Positions 26,217 through 35,200 of a stretch of DNA of 64,000 nucleotides are shown here, one piece after another. The notes under the pieces are model-generated. The model saw nothing but the letters and a program-made list of their open reading frames with translations. It did no database searches and was not told the DNA's origin. The DNA comes from Sulfurirhabdus sp043759595 (GTDB lineage: Bacteria > Pseudomonadota > Gammaproteobacteria > Burkholderiales > SMCO01). The number at the start of each line of letters is the position of its first letter. Within the stretch, counting starts at the first letter, position 1. The stretch is from positions 8,082-72,081 of the forward strand of contig JAYVLG010000204.1 in the NCBI GenBank assembly GCA_043759595.1, read 5' to 3'. Position numbers and translations under genes: made by a program.

Positions 26217-26651
26217 ATGAAAGTTGCGACTAGCCAACCAGAGTATACCCCGGCAATTTTCACCTGGACGGTCAGGGTATATTATGAAGATACCGACTCA
26301 GGTGGGGTGGTGTATTATGCCAATTACCTCAAATTCATGGAACGAGCCCGGACGGAATGGCTGCGTGCTTCAGGTTTTGACCAATCTGTGTTGCTGAATG
26401 AACATCGTGTCATTTTTGTTGTGCGCTCGGTTGCGATAGAATATCTCAAACCAGCGATATTTGATGATGCGCTGGTCGTCACTGTGCACCCCACACATAT
26501 TGGCCGTAGCCAGATAGTTTTTCAGCAAACGGTGGAACGGGGGGATGTGCTTACAAAAGCAGAAGTGAAAATCGTCTGTGTCAACGGCGATTCGTTCAAA
26601 CCTGTTAAAATCCCTGAAACAATCAGACAAAAACTAGGGAATGAAAATTGA
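26217..26651 (+). CDS. ybgC: Tol-Pal system-associated acyl-CoA thioesterase
   Basis: 144 aa hot-dog fold protein. The signature VRVYYEDTDSGGVVYYANYL contains the catalytic aspartate, followed by FMERARTEWLRASGFDQS. YbgC acts on short acyl-CoA or acyl-ACP and is linked to phospholipid metabolism beside Tol-Pal. It overlaps tolQ by 4 bases, so the two are translationally coupled. Confidence 0.92.
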   Translation: MKVATSQPEYTPAIFTWTVRVYYEDTDSGGVVYYANYLKFMERARTEWLRASGFDQSVLLNEHRVIFVVRSVAIEYLKPAIFDDALVVTVHPTHIGRSQIVFQQTVERGDVLTKAEVKIVCVNGDSFKPVKIPETIRQKLGNEN

Positions 26652-27334
26652 ATATCGGTGTATCGCAAGATTTGTCTTTTATTAGCCTGATTTCCAATGC
26701 CAGTATATTAGTGCAATTAGTGCTGTTGCTCTTGTTGCTGGGGTCACTTGTTTCGTGGTGGTATATCTTTCTGAAGATGTTCGCCATCAAACAGGCGGTC
26801 AAACAGTCTGAGGTTTTTGAGCGCGAATTCTGGAGTGGTTCTGATCTGAATTCGTTGTACCAGAGAGCGAATGCCGGCCATGGGGGAGAAGGCAGCATGG
26901 AACGCATCTTTGAAGCAGGCTTCCGCGAATTCTCCAAGCTTAAACGTCAGTCAGGCATGGACATCAATGCCGTGATGGATGGCACCCGCCGCGCCATGCG
27001 TGCAACCTACCATCGGGAAATGGATCAGCTCGAGTCCCATCTTTCATTTCTGGCAACCGTAGGATCTGTGAGCCCCTATGTGGGTCTTTTCGGAACGGTA
27101 TGGGGTATCATGAATGCCTTCCGCGGGCTGTCCAATATGGTGCAGGCAACATTGGCCCATGTAGCTCCCGGTATTGCCGAAGCGCTGATTGCAACAGCAA
27201 TGGGCTTGTTTGCCGCTATCCCTGCTGTTGTGGCATATAACCGCTTTACCCATGATGTAGATCGACTGGCTGTCCGTTTTGAAAGCTTCATGGAAGAGTT
27301 GTCCAATATTCTGCAACGTCAGGCAAGTACATGA
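26648..27334 (+). CDS. tolQ: Tol-Pal system proton channel subunit TolQ
   Basis: 228 aa with three transmembrane helices (about 18-40, 132-154, 170-195). The conserved region GSVSPYVGLFGTVWGIMNAF and the last helix GIAEALIATAMGLFAAIPAV form, with TolR, the proton-driven motor that energises TolA. TTG/GTG alternatives exist at 26648, where TTG overlaps the ybgC stop; it is the only start that covers the N-terminus. It overlaps tolR by 4 bases. Confidence 0.95.
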   Translation: MNIGVSQDLSFISLISNASILVQLVLLLLLLGSLVSWWYIFLKMFAIKQAVKQSEVFEREFWSGSDLNSLYQRANAGHGGEGSMERIFEAGFREFSKLKRQSGMDINAVMDGTRRAMRATYHREMDQLESHLSFLATVGSVSPYVGLFGTVWGIMNAFRGLSNMVQATLAHVAPGIAEALIATAMGLFAAIPAVVAYNRFTHDVDRLAVRFESFMEELSNILQRQAST

Positions 27335-27750
27335 GCGCTCGTCGTCCGCGCAAGCAGATGAACCAGATTAACGTCGTACCCTATATTGACGTGATGCTGG
27401 TATTGTTGATTATTTTTATGATCACTGCGCCGCTGGTGAACCCTGGGCAAATAGAATTGCCGCAGGTCGCACAAGCGCTCACACCACCAGTCGCACCATT
27501 GGAAGTGGAAATCAGAGCAAATAAAAAACTGTTTTTGCGAGACAGGGAAAAATCCAGCAAGGAAATTGAAGTCAGTCACGATGACCTGGTGAATGCAGTG
27601 AAGGAAAAACAGGTGCAAAATCCGGAACAGCCAGTGGTTATATCAGCAGACAAAAGTGTTCGTTATGAAGAAGTGTTGAATGTGATGGATATATTGCAGC
27701 AAAATCAGGTGAAAAAAGTGGGTTTGCTAGCTAAGCCGCGCGGGAATTGA
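27331..27750 (+). CDS. tolR: Tol-Pal system protein TolR
   Basis: 139 aa ExbD-like protein. Its single transmembrane helix near the N-terminus carries the proton-binding aspartate in INVVPYIDVMLVLLIIFMIT, and the periplasmic domain includes VVISADKSVRYEEVLNVMDI. It starts inside the tolQ stop (ATGA overlap) and is followed 12 bases later by tolA. Confidence 0.95.
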   Translation: MSARRPRKQMNQINVVPYIDVMLVLLIIFMITAPLVNPGQIELPQVAQALTPPVAPLEVEIRANKKLFLRDREKSSKEIEVSHDDLVNAVKEKQVQNPEQPVVISADKSVRYEEVLNVMDILQQNQVKKVGLLAKPRGN

Positions 27751-27762
27751 TGGAGCAGTTAG

Positions 27763-28608
27763 ATGTGGGGGCATGAAGAACCAGGTAAGCGACTTGCCGG
27801 ATTTTTGGCGGTGATCGTGCACCTGTTGTTTTTTGGGTTGCTGATCTTTGGTGTAAATTGGCATAGCAAGCAACCAGAAGCCATGTCAGCTGATTTATGG
27901 AGTGCATTACCCCCCGCACAAAAACCAGTAAAAGAATCGGTGGCCAAGCAAAAGCCCATTGAGCCAACCCCGCCAAAAGAAGCACCAAAACCGCCACCTG
28001 AACCTGAAGTGGTGCATAAACCAAAGCCAGAGCCAAAAGTTGAGCCAAAGCCGCCTGTCGTTAAACCGGATATAGCGCTCAAGGAAAAAGAGAAAAAACG
28101 CCTGAAAGAAGAAAAACTCAAGCAGGAGGAACTAAAGCAGAAGCAAGAAGTACTAAAACAAAAGCAAGAAGAACTAAAACAGAAGCAGGAAACGCAAAAA
28201 CACAAGCAAGAGCAGGAAAAGCTGAAAAAGCAGCAGTTACAGGAGCAGAAAGCTGCAAAAGAAGCTGAAGCGCAGATGCAAAGGGAGCAAGCAGCAGCCA
28301 ATCAGGCTGCTCAGGCAGCTTCTCAATCGAAAGTAAATGATTTTAAAAACAGAATACAGTCTAAAATAAAACGTTTTATTATTCTGCCATCCGACATGCA
28401 GGGGAATCCTCAGGCGGAATTTGATGTGATTTTGCTGCCAAGTGGCGATGTATTAAGTGTAAAACTAACACGCAGTAGTGGAAATTCAGTGTATGACAGT
28501 GCAGTAGAACGTGCAATTTATAAAGCACAACCCTTGCCGCTGCCACCTGAACCGTCACTGTTCAGTAAATTTCGTGAATTGCATTTGCAATTCCGGCCCA
28601 ATGAATAG
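27763..28608 (+). CDS. tolA: Tol-Pal system protein TolA (TonB-like)
   Basis: 281 aa. One N-terminal transmembrane helix (about 12-32), a Pro/Lys/Glu-rich segment (about 55-100), a long Lys/Gln/Glu coiled coil (about 105-180) and a C-terminal TonB-like domain with GNPQAEFDVILLPSGDVLSV and SSGNSVYDSAVERAIYKAQP. It links the inner-membrane TolQR motor to TolB and Pal across the periplasm. The repeats KQKQEELKQKQE give low-complexity DNA that also opens a spurious Cys/Ser/Phe-rich frame on the other strand. Confidence 0.93.
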   Translation: MWGHEEPGKRLAGFLAVIVHLLFFGLLIFGVNWHSKQPEAMSADLWSALPPAQKPVKESVAKQKPIEPTPPKEAPKPPPEPEVVHKPKPEPKVEPKPPVVKPDIALKEKEKKRLKEEKLKQEELKQKQEVLKQKQEELKQKQETQKHKQEQEKLKKQQLQEQKAAKEAEAQMQREQAAANQAAQAASQSKVNDFKNRIQSKIKRFIILPSDMQGNPQAEFDVILLPSGDVLSVKLTRSSGNSVYDSAVERAIYKAQPLPLPPEPSLFSKFRELHLQFRPNE

Positions 28609-28624
28609 AACAGGTAAATCTTAA

Positions 28625-29917
28625 ATGGTGAACATGAAAAAATTACTCTCTGGCTGGATAGGCTTGTGTTTGATGTTGGTAACAGTGGTGCATACCGCAC
28701 AAGCTGGTCTGACTATCGATATTACAGGTGGTGCAGCAACGCAATTACCCATTGCCATAGTGCCATTTGCTGGAGAAGTTGGCCTGCCACAAAATATGAC
28801 AGAAGTCATTGGTGCGGATTTACAGCGTAGCGGACAGTTCAAATTAGTCAGTCCGGCCGGGATCGTGCCACAACCTCATGAACCAACCGAAATCAATTAT
28901 CCTGCCTGGCGCGGACGTGGTGCCGATGCCATCGTAATTGGCAGCGTATCGCGTACTCCGGATGGTAAGGTGGAAATACGGTTCCGTTTGCTGGATGCCG
29001 CCAAACAAGAACAGCTTGCCGGATTCAGCTATATCGTTGCAACCGCGCAATTACGCTCAACAGCGCATAAAATTGCGGATGTGATCTATCAGAAATTAAC
29101 GGGAGATCAGGGCGTATTCAGTACTCGTATTGCTTATGTCGTAAAACATGGTGGGCGATATGAGCTTCAGGTTTCTGATGCGGATGGTTATGGGGCGCAA
29201 ACCATCGTGAATTCAAAAGAATCCATTATTTCTCCCGCATGGTCTCCAGATGGCAGCCGGCTGGCGTATGTTTCTTTCGAAAAGAAAAAGCCTGTGGTGT
29301 ATGTGCAGTCCCTGTTAAGTGGTAGCCGCAACATTGTCGCGAATTTTAAAGGGAGCAACAGTGCTCCGTCCTGGTCTCCAGATGGCAGGAAACTAGCCAT
29401 TGTTCTGACACGCGATGGCAATTCACAGTTATACTTGATCAATGCGGATGGCAGTGGATTGGCGCGCTGGAGTGTGAGTTCAGGTATTGATACAGAGCCA
29501 GAATGGTCTGCTGATGGAAAATGGATTGTTTTTACCTCTGACCGCGGGGGCAGCCCTCAGGTTTACCGCATGCCGGCAAATGGCGGGGATGCCAGACGTC
29601 TCACCTTCGAAGGTAATTACAATGTTTCACCTCAGTTTAGTCCTGATGGTAAATCGTTTACATTTATCCAGCGCAATTCAGGCCGTTTCAACGTGGCTGT
29701 GCAGGATTTAGAAACAAATCAGGTGCAAGTCTTAACCGACAGCGCCCTGGATGAATCACCCAGTTTCGCACCCAATGGCAAAATGATCCTTTATGCTACC
29801 CAAGTAGGTGGGCGCGGAATACTCGCTGCAGTTTCGAGTGACGGTAGAACAAAGCAGCGGCTATCTGTGCAGTCTGGTGATATTCGTGAACCTGCTTGGG
29901 GCCCTTTCGTTAAATAA
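28625..29917 (+). CDS. tolB: Tol-Pal system beta-propeller protein TolB
   Basis: 430 aa. A signal peptide (about 1-28) is followed by the N-terminal domain and a six-bladed propeller of repeated PxWSPDGxxLA units (SPAWSPDGSRLAYVS, SWSPDGRKLAI, EWSADGKWIVFTSDRGGSPQ, SPQFSPDGKSFTFI, SPSFAPNGKMILYA). TolB binds Pal and TolA in the periplasm during outer-membrane constriction. It is 26 bases upstream of pal. Confidence 0.96.
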   Translation: MVNMKKLLSGWIGLCLMLVTVVHTAQAGLTIDITGGAATQLPIAIVPFAGEVGLPQNMTEVIGADLQRSGQFKLVSPAGIVPQPHEPTEINYPAWRGRGADAIVIGSVSRTPDGKVEIRFRLLDAAKQEQLAGFSYIVATAQLRSTAHKIADVIYQKLTGDQGVFSTRIAYVVKHGGRYELQVSDADGYGAQTIVNSKESIISPAWSPDGSRLAYVSFEKKKPVVYVQSLLSGSRNIVANFKGSNSAPSWSPDGRKLAIVLTRDGNSQLYLINADGSGLARWSVSSGIDTEPEWSADGKWIVFTSDRGGSPQVYRMPANGGDARRLTFEGNYNVSPQFSPDGKSFTFIQRNSGRFNVAVQDLETNQVQVLTDSALDESPSFAPNGKMILYATQVGGRGILAAVSSDGRTKQRLSVQSGDIREPAWGPFVK

Positions 29918-29943
29918 TCAATAAATCAAACAGGAGAATTTCA

Positions 29944-30468
29944 ATGAACAAATTATTGTTAAGTGCGTTACTGGTCAGTTTGTTGTCTGCTTGTGCAAGT
30001 ACTGGCACACCAGATCAGAAAGTAGCTGTAGAAGATAAAAGCATGGGACAGAAAACCACTGCCGATGCTGGTGCGGGCACCAGTGGCACCCAGCAGCAGG
30101 GAATGGCAGTTAATCCGTTGACCGACCCTAATAATGTTTTGTCAAAGCGCAGTGTTTATTTCGACTACGATAGTTCCTCAGTCAACAATGAATACAAGCC
30201 AATGATTGAGGCTCATGCCAAGTACCTTAACCAGAATGGCAATACCAAAGTCACCGTTCAAGGAAATACCGACGAGCGCGGCAGCCGTGAATACAATATT
30301 GCTCTGGGTCAGCGTCGTGCAGAAAGCGTCAAGAAAGTCATGAACGTATTGGGCGTATCTGATAAACAGATCGAAACAGTGAGTATGGGTGAAGAAAAAG
30401 CGACTGGACATGATGAATCCGGCTGGAAAAATGACCGTCGCGCAGACATCGTTTATCAAGGCGAGTAA
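29944..30468 (+). CDS. pal: Peptidoglycan-associated lipoprotein Pal
   Basis: 174 aa. Lipobox LLSACAS with the lipidated C17, a low-complexity linker (about 25-60), and an OmpA-type peptidoglycan-binding domain: VYFDYDSSSVNNEYKPMI, then VQGNTDERGSREYNIALGQR with the key Asp and Arg. It anchors the outer membrane to the cell wall. CAGGAG precedes the start. Confidence 0.96.
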   Translation: MNKLLLSALLVSLLSACASTGTPDQKVAVEDKSMGQKTTADAGAGTSGTQQQGMAVNPLTDPNNVLSKRSVYFDYDSSSVNNEYKPMIEAHAKYLNQNGNTKVTVQGNTDERGSREYNIALGQRRAESVKKVMNVLGVSDKQIETVSMGEEKATGHDESGWKNDRRADIVYQGE

Positions 30469-30665
30469 TCTTACGTTCGGCTGATCACACCGAAATGATT
30501 TAATCCCATCCGGTATGCGGTTTTTTTGGGTATGATCATTGGGTGCGTTGGCCGATAGTGACACACAGCGTTTTTCTGGGTTGGGGAATAGCTATGTCAA
30601 GTTGCTTCTGTTCCCTGCGCCACAAGGGACGCAACTGCGTCCCAATTAATTGACGGATCTTGAAG

Positions 30666-31457
30666 ATGATACGTAAATACGCACTGATATTAGTGGTTGT
30701 TCTCAGCGGAACTGGCATGGCACATGCTGGATTGTTTTCTGATGATGAAGCCCATAAAAAAATAATTGACCTGCAACAACAAGTTAAAACGCTGGAAACT
30801 CGGCTGGCTACGCTGGAAGGCGTTGTGCAGAATCAAGGTCTGGTTGAATTGTTGTCTCAAGTGGAAACACTCAAGGGTGACATGGCTAAAATGCGCGGTC
30901 AGCTTGAGGTGCAGACCCATGATCTGGAAAGCGTGCAAAAACGTCAGAAAGATTTTTATGTGGATCTGGATACCCGTTTGCGTCACCTGGAAAGCGCTGG
31001 ACCGGCTTCGCCTGTTACCGGGGTTGCTGGAAGTGCAGCAGGTAAAACGGGAGCAGCTAACCCGGCAGTGGCGGCTGATCCGGCAGCTGAGGCCAAAACC
31101 TATGAAGCGGCATGGAGCTTGTTTAAAGCAGGAAATTACCAAGGCGCAATTACAGGCTTTTTGGGTTTTCTGAAATCCTATCCCAATAGCAATCTGGCTT
31201 CCAGCGCGCAATACTGGATTGGTAATTCGTATTTTGCCTTGGGTGATTTCAAGTCGGCAATCGCTGCTCAGCAAAAGCTGATCAAACTCTATCCAGACAG
31301 TCAAAAAGTGCCAGATGCCATGCTGAATCTGGCCAGTTGTCATCAAGGGCTAGGCGATAACGGCGCAGCAAGAAAAACGCTGGAAGATCTGGTCGCAAAG
31401 TTTCCATTAAGCAGTGCCGCAGATTTGGCACAAAAAAGGCTTGGCAATCTAAGGTAA
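30666..31457 (+). CDS. cpoB: Cell division coordinator CpoB (YbgF)
   Basis: 263 aa from ATG 30666; the in-frame TTG at 30660 is less likely. A signal peptide (about 1-22, ending AHA) is followed by a trimerising coiled coil (about 28-100), a Gly/Ala linker and TPR repeats (YEAAWSLFKAGNYQGAITGF, AQYWIGNSYFALGDFKSAIA, DAMLNLASCHQGLGDNGAAR). CpoB couples peptidoglycan synthesis with Tol-driven constriction. The 197-base gap after pal holds no gene. Confidence 0.92.
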   Translation: MIRKYALILVVVLSGTGMAHAGLFSDDEAHKKIIDLQQQVKTLETRLATLEGVVQNQGLVELLSQVETLKGDMAKMRGQLEVQTHDLESVQKRQKDFYVDLDTRLRHLESAGPASPVTGVAGSAAGKTGAANPAVAADPAAEAKTYEAAWSLFKAGNYQGAITGFLGFLKSYPNSNLASSAQYWIGNSYFALGDFKSAIAAQQKLIKLYPDSQKVPDAMLNLASCHQGLGDNGAARKTLEDLVAKFPLSSAADLAQKRLGNLR

Positions 31458-31598
31458 AATGTACCAGCTTTCAGGGCATGGTGGGTGTACCTTTGCTGAG
31501 CGTTCAAGTTTGCATCGTTGAGGTGGAATTGTCCGCGCCATTAAAGCCCTGGAGTGTATTGAAAGCGACCATCACTTTATTCAACTGCCGGATACAGC

Positions 31599-32252
31599 AT
31601 GACAGCACCGCAACCAACCCTGCGCATTAACGAAATCTTTTATTCTCTGCAAGGTGAGACCAGTCGAATTGGTCTGCCTACCGTATTTATTCGTCTGACA
31701 GGCTGTCCGTTGCGCTGTGGTTATTGCGATACGGAATATGCTTTTCATGAAGGGGAGAGCATGCCGCTCTCTGAGATTCTCGAAAAAACCAAAACATATA
31801 GCGCGCATTACGTCACGGTAACAGGGGGTGAGCCGCTGGCACAGAAAGGCTGTATTGATTTGCTTAAGATGCTGTGCGATGCCGGTTATTCTGTCTCTCT
31901 TGAAACCAGCGGTGCACTGGATGTGTCGAAAGTGGATGTTCGCGTATCCAAAATTGTTGACGTTAAAACACCGGGTTCAGGTGAGGTAAGTAAAAATCGC
32001 TGGGAAAACCTGCAATATCTGACACCCCATGACGAAATCAAATTTGTGTTGTGTGATGAAAGTGATTACCAATGGGCAAAACAACAATTAGCTGAACACA
32101 AGCTCGCAGAACGATGCCCGGTCATATTTTCCCCGGTGTTTTCTACCCTTGAGCCGGGTGACCTCGCAGAATGGGTATTGCGCGACCATGTGCCAGTTCG
32201 CATGCAGATACAATTGCACAAATACTTGTGGGGAGAAGGTCGCGGCAAATAA
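31599..32252 (+). CDS. queE: 7-carboxy-7-deazaguanine synthase
   Basis: 217 aa radical SAM enzyme. The cluster motif CPLRCGYCDTEYAFHEGESM has the CxxxCxxC spacing, preceded by EIFYSLQGETSRIGLPTVFI and followed by VTVTGGEPLAQKG. It makes the deazaguanine ring of queuosine. It is followed by queC, so the queuosine pathway is represented by two adjacent genes after the tol operon, a common betaproteobacterial order. Confidence 0.95.
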   Translation: MTAPQPTLRINEIFYSLQGETSRIGLPTVFIRLTGCPLRCGYCDTEYAFHEGESMPLSEILEKTKTYSAHYVTVTGGEPLAQKGCIDLLKMLCDAGYSVSLETSGALDVSKVDVRVSKIVDVKTPGSGEVSKNRWENLQYLTPHDEIKFVLCDESDYQWAKQQLAEHKLAERCPVIFSPVFSTLEPGDLAEWVLRDHVPVRMQIQLHKYLWGEGRGK

Positions 32253-32331
32253 GGGGTTGTAGGTGAATGAAACGCCTCCCCAATAATCTGGGTTAGAATA
32301 ATGCACTCTATTTATTCTTCTAATCACGTTC

Positions 32332-33000
32332 ATGAAAAAAGCAGTCATTTTATTATCAGGTGGCCTTGATTCCGCAACAGCCTTGGCCATTGCGCGCCAC
32401 GAAGGCTACGATTGCTATGCATTAAGCCTGGATTACGGCCAGCGGCATCGCGCAGAATTGCAGGCAGCGGATAGCGTAGCAAAAGCACTGGGCGCTGCCA
32501 TCCACCGAACAATCAAACTGGATCTCACGGTATTTGGCGGCTCAGCGCTGACTGATGCCTCAATTTCTGTCCCTACCACTCCCGGAGTAGGCATTCCAAT
32601 TACCTATGTGCCAGCACGCAACACCATTATGCTATCCCTTGCTTTGGCATGGGCAGAAGTGCTGGGAAGCCGGGATATCTTTATTGGCGTGAATGCGGTG
32701 GATTATTCAGGCTACCCGGATTGCCGATCCGAATATATTTCAGCCTACGAGAAAATGGCCAACCTTGCGACCAAGTCCGCCATTGAAGGGCACGCGTTGA
32801 AAATTCACACACCGCTAATCGCCCTGTCCAAAGCGGACATCATTCGGCAAGGCATTGAATTAAAAGTGGACTACCGTCAAACGGTATCCTGCTATCAAGC
32901 GGATGACGCAGGGGCTGCATGCGGTAAATGTGACTCTTGCAGATTAAGACGTCAGGGATTTGCAGAGGCGGGAATAAATGATCCGACAAATTACCAGTAA
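32332..33000 (+). CDS. queC: 7-cyano-7-deazaguanine (preQ0) synthase
   Basis: 222 aa. The PP-loop ATP site is AVILLSGGLDSATALAIARH, with YALSLDYGQRHRAEL and YVPARNTIMLSLALAWAEVL; the C-terminal zinc site reads CYQADDAGAACGKCDSCRLR. It converts carboxy-deazaguanine to preQ0 in queuosine synthesis. No preQ1 riboswitch was recognised in the 79-base leader. Confidence 0.96.
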   Translation: MKKAVILLSGGLDSATALAIARHEGYDCYALSLDYGQRHRAELQAADSVAKALGAAIHRTIKLDLTVFGGSALTDASISVPTTPGVGIPITYVPARNTIMLSLALAWAEVLGSRDIFIGVNAVDYSGYPDCRSEYISAYEKMANLATKSAIEGHALKIHTPLIALSKADIIRQGIELKVDYRQTVSCYQADDAGAACGKCDSCRLRRQGFAEAGINDPTNYQ

Positions 33001-33214
33001 CTGGTGCCGTACTACTTGATGGTATGGTAGGAATGTACTAACTATTTAATTAAATTAAGAAATTTTGCAAATAGTGATTGAGATTTATTTCTATTAGATT
33101 AAAATTCGCATGGTAAATAAATGAATGGTTTTGTAGAAAGGCCTCTTAAGATTTTCGGAACAGAGCCGTTACATAAGTCATGCCGCATGATAATTAGAAT
33201 GAGAGGAAAATTGA

Positions 33215-34399
33215 ATGGTATTTGAAAGTTTTGGACAAGCCCAGTCTTACTTCTTATGGGCAACCTTCGGGATAGCCCTGGTAATGGGTGCTGTGGTCAA
33301 TAAAACCAACTTCTGCACAATGGGTGCAGTGTCAGACTGGGTAAACATGGGTGATATGGGTCGAATCCGTGCCTGGTTGCTGGCCATCGCAGTTGCCATG
33401 ATTGGTGTGATTGTGCTGGAGTCCTACGGCCTGATAAAGGCCGATTTAGCCTTTCCTCCCTATCGTGCCAATCAGCTAGTCTGGGCTGAAAATCTGTTGG
33501 GCGGTTTATTGTTCGGTATCGGCATGACCCTCGCTTCAGGTTGCGGTAACAAAACCCTGATCCGTATTGGTGGGGGTAACCTGAAATCCATTATGGTGCT
33601 GATCATTATTGCGACCATCGCCTATTTCATGGTGAATCCTTTCCCTGGTTCAGATAAAACGTTGATGTCTGTGCTGTTTTATGACTGGATTCGTCCACTT
33701 GCAATCACGTTGAACACCAAACAAGATCTGGGTTCCATCATTTCAGGCCCGGAACAAGCAGTGCACACGCGCCTGATTGTGGGTGGCATCATTGCATTCG
33801 TCCTGCTGGTATTTATCTTTAAAGCCGCTGATTTCCGCAACAACTTCGATAATATTCTGGGTGGTTTGGTAGTAGGGCTGGCAATTGTTGCAGCATGGTA
33901 CGTAACAAGCACCACAACTTTAAATGTCGATGGTGAAAAATTCCCGTTGCAGAACTTCGTATCTGAACAGTGGGACATGTTGGCAAAAGAAGGTGATGTC
34001 AAACCTGCCGATAGCCGCCCGCTAAGCCCTCAATCCTTCACGTTCATCAATCCCATGGGACAAACCCTGGGTTATGTGGCTTCCGGGTTCAATCGCACAG
34101 TGCTGACCTTTGGTGTGATGTCGGTATTCGGCGTAATTGTCGGTTCATTGCTATGGTCATTGATCAGCCGTAGTTTCCGGATTGAATGGTTCGCCTCCTT
34201 TAAAGACTTCGTCAATCACCTCTTCGGAGCCGTCTTGATGGGCTTTGGTGGCGTACTGGCAATGGGCTGTACCATCGGCCAGGGCGTGACAGGTATATCA
34301 ACCCTTGCAGTCGGCTCTTTCATCGCGTTTTTCGCCATTATTGCAGGCAGTGCACTCACCATGAAATACCAGTATTGGAAAATGATGCGCGAAGAGTGA
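33215..34399 (+). CDS. YeeE/YedE family (TsuA-like) sulfur-compound transporter
   Basis: 394 aa, about nine or ten transmembrane helices. Family motifs with conserved cysteines are present: NKTNFCTMGAVSDWVNMGD, LASGCGNKTLIRIGGGNLKS and MGCTIGQGVTGISTLAVGSF. YeeE/TsuA imports thiosulfate; other members are linked to selenium or sulfite use. The two-half YedE architecture and conserved Cys fit, but the substrate is not proven. It is the last chromosomal-core gene before the tRNA-Lys and the island. GAGAGGA precedes ATG 33215. Confidence 0.85.
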   Translation: MVFESFGQAQSYFLWATFGIALVMGAVVNKTNFCTMGAVSDWVNMGDMGRIRAWLLAIAVAMIGVIVLESYGLIKADLAFPPYRANQLVWAENLLGGLLFGIGMTLASGCGNKTLIRIGGGNLKSIMVLIIIATIAYFMVNPFPGSDKTLMSVLFYDWIRPLAITLNTKQDLGSIISGPEQAVHTRLIVGGIIAFVLLVFIFKAADFRNNFDNILGGLVVGLAIVAAWYVTSTTTLNVDGEKFPLQNFVSEQWDMLAKEGDVKPADSRPLSPQSFTFINPMGQTLGYVASGFNRTVLTFGVMSVFGVIVGSLLWSLISRSFRIEWFASFKDFVNHLFGAVLMGFGGVLAMGCTIGQGVTGISTLAVGSFIAFFAIIAGSALTMKYQYWKMMREE

Positions 34400-34448
34400 T
34401 TCGCTTCAAATAGTTAAGAGAAAAGCGCATAAAATAAAGGGTTTTCTC

Positions 34449-34476
34449 TTGACAGTACGAAATAGGAATGTATAAT
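34449..34476 (+). promoter_or_regulatory. Sigma-70 promoter of tRNA-Lys
   Basis: Perfect -35 TTGACA at 34449-34454 and perfect -10 TATAAT at 34471-34476, separated by 16 bases. The -10 ends 14 bases before the tRNA, so transcription would begin a few bases upstream of the mature 5' end. Confidence 0.9.
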
Positions 34477-34490
34477 TTCACCCTTTCCTT

Positions 34491-34566
34491 GGGTCGTTAG
34501 CTCAGTTGGTAGAGCAGCGGACTTTTAATCCGTTGGTCGCAGGTTCGAATCCCGCACGGCCTACCA
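34491..34566 (+). tRNA. tRNA-Lys, anticodon TTT
   Basis: 76 bases including the encoded CCA end. The acceptor stem pairs GGGTCGT with ACGGCCT (first pair G-T), the D arm has GCTCAGTTGGTAGAGC, the anticodon TTT is at 34524-34526 in loop CTTTTAA, and the T arm contains GGTTCGAATCC. Everything up to here is core genome and accessory genes begin just after, so the tRNA 3' end is a probable integration site. Confidence 0.97.
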
Positions 34567-34576
34567 AGAAAATCAA

Positions 34577-34606
34577 AGGGTTAGTCAGAAATGACTAGCC
34601 CTTTTT
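34577..34606 (+). terminator. Terminator after tRNA-Lys
   Basis: Stem AGGGTTAGTCA (34577-34587) pairs with TGACTAGCCCT (34592-34602) with one G-T pair and loop GAAA, followed by a T run. It ends the tRNA transcript. Confidence 0.88.
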
Positions 34607-34851
34607 CTATTGTTTTATCCGCTTAGTCCCCGTATTAGTCCCCGTTCGTGTTCAACCTTCTTTTTCCTTGAAGATAATCTAAAGCATCCAAGTGTTACTT
34701 TTACCCAAGAACATCATTTTGTCCATTTTATGGAGCGTGTCGTACGAAACAAATCGATAATAGACACTATCTAGGCCTATAAAGTGGGCTAGAAAAGTCG
34801 TGGATAAACCTGGTCACGTATAACCCCTATTTCAAGGCTTGTTTTCCAGTC
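34607..34851. other. Island edge: gene-poor stretch with an 11-bp tandem repeat
   Basis: No intact gene. TTAGTCCCCGT occurs twice at 34623-34633 and 34635-34645 separated by one base. Read on the minus strand, this stretch resembles the last codons of a tyrosine integrase (LDALDYLQGKRRLNTNGD before a stop at 34643-34645), which would be expected next to a tRNA, but upstream codons are broken. This is a weak inference. Confidence 0.3.
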
Positions 34852-35064
34852 ATGCCATATCATCAAGCAGGATACTACGATCCTACGTGGATCGGATTAT
34901 CAGCATTGTCTGTATCGTACTTTCTAAAAAACCATATATCAGAAAATAGAAATCTCAAAACAGGGATGCGCCCAGTTGTGGGTGTTGCTTTAACAGATGA
35001 CCACTGTCGTGCATGGTATGAAAGGCTGACTTTTAAGAGTGAATGCAGCTCAAGAGAGTTGTAA
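34852..35064 (+). CDS. Short hypothetical protein or gene fragment
   Basis: 70 aa starting MPYHQAGYYDPTWIGLSALS. The end, ALTDDHCRAWYERLTFKSE, faintly recalls the closing part of GNAT acetyltransferases (residues before a final GF). There is no convincing ribosome binding site, and the surroundings are decayed island-edge DNA, so this may be a remnant rather than a functional gene. Confidence 0.25.
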   Translation: MPYHQAGYYDPTWIGLSALSVSYFLKNHISENRNLKTGMRPVVGVALTDDHCRAWYERLTFKSECSSREL

Positions 35065-35200
35065 GGCCAAAAATCTACTTTATTCCGAATGGCGTATGAA
35101 ATGTAATTGTTATCTAATTATAACTAGCTAATTTACAAAAAATGGTAGCGAAAATTTAATTTCTGGAAATGAGATTGCTTTGGAAAAAGTGGGGGGTAGT

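Noticed and set aside
27759..28301. Long minus-strand frame rich in Cys, Ser and Phe
   Set aside because: It is the antisense reading of the Lys/Gln/Glu repeats of tolA; composition is an artefact and there is no ribosome binding site.
30690..31346. 218-codon minus-strand frame inside cpoB
   Set aside because: Shadow of the cpoB coding sequence; composition and position give no support.
32253..32331. Possible preQ1 riboswitch before queC
   Set aside because: No preQ1 aptamer pattern (stem with an A-rich tail) could be drawn in the 79 bases; preQ1 switches also usually control later pathway genes or transporters.
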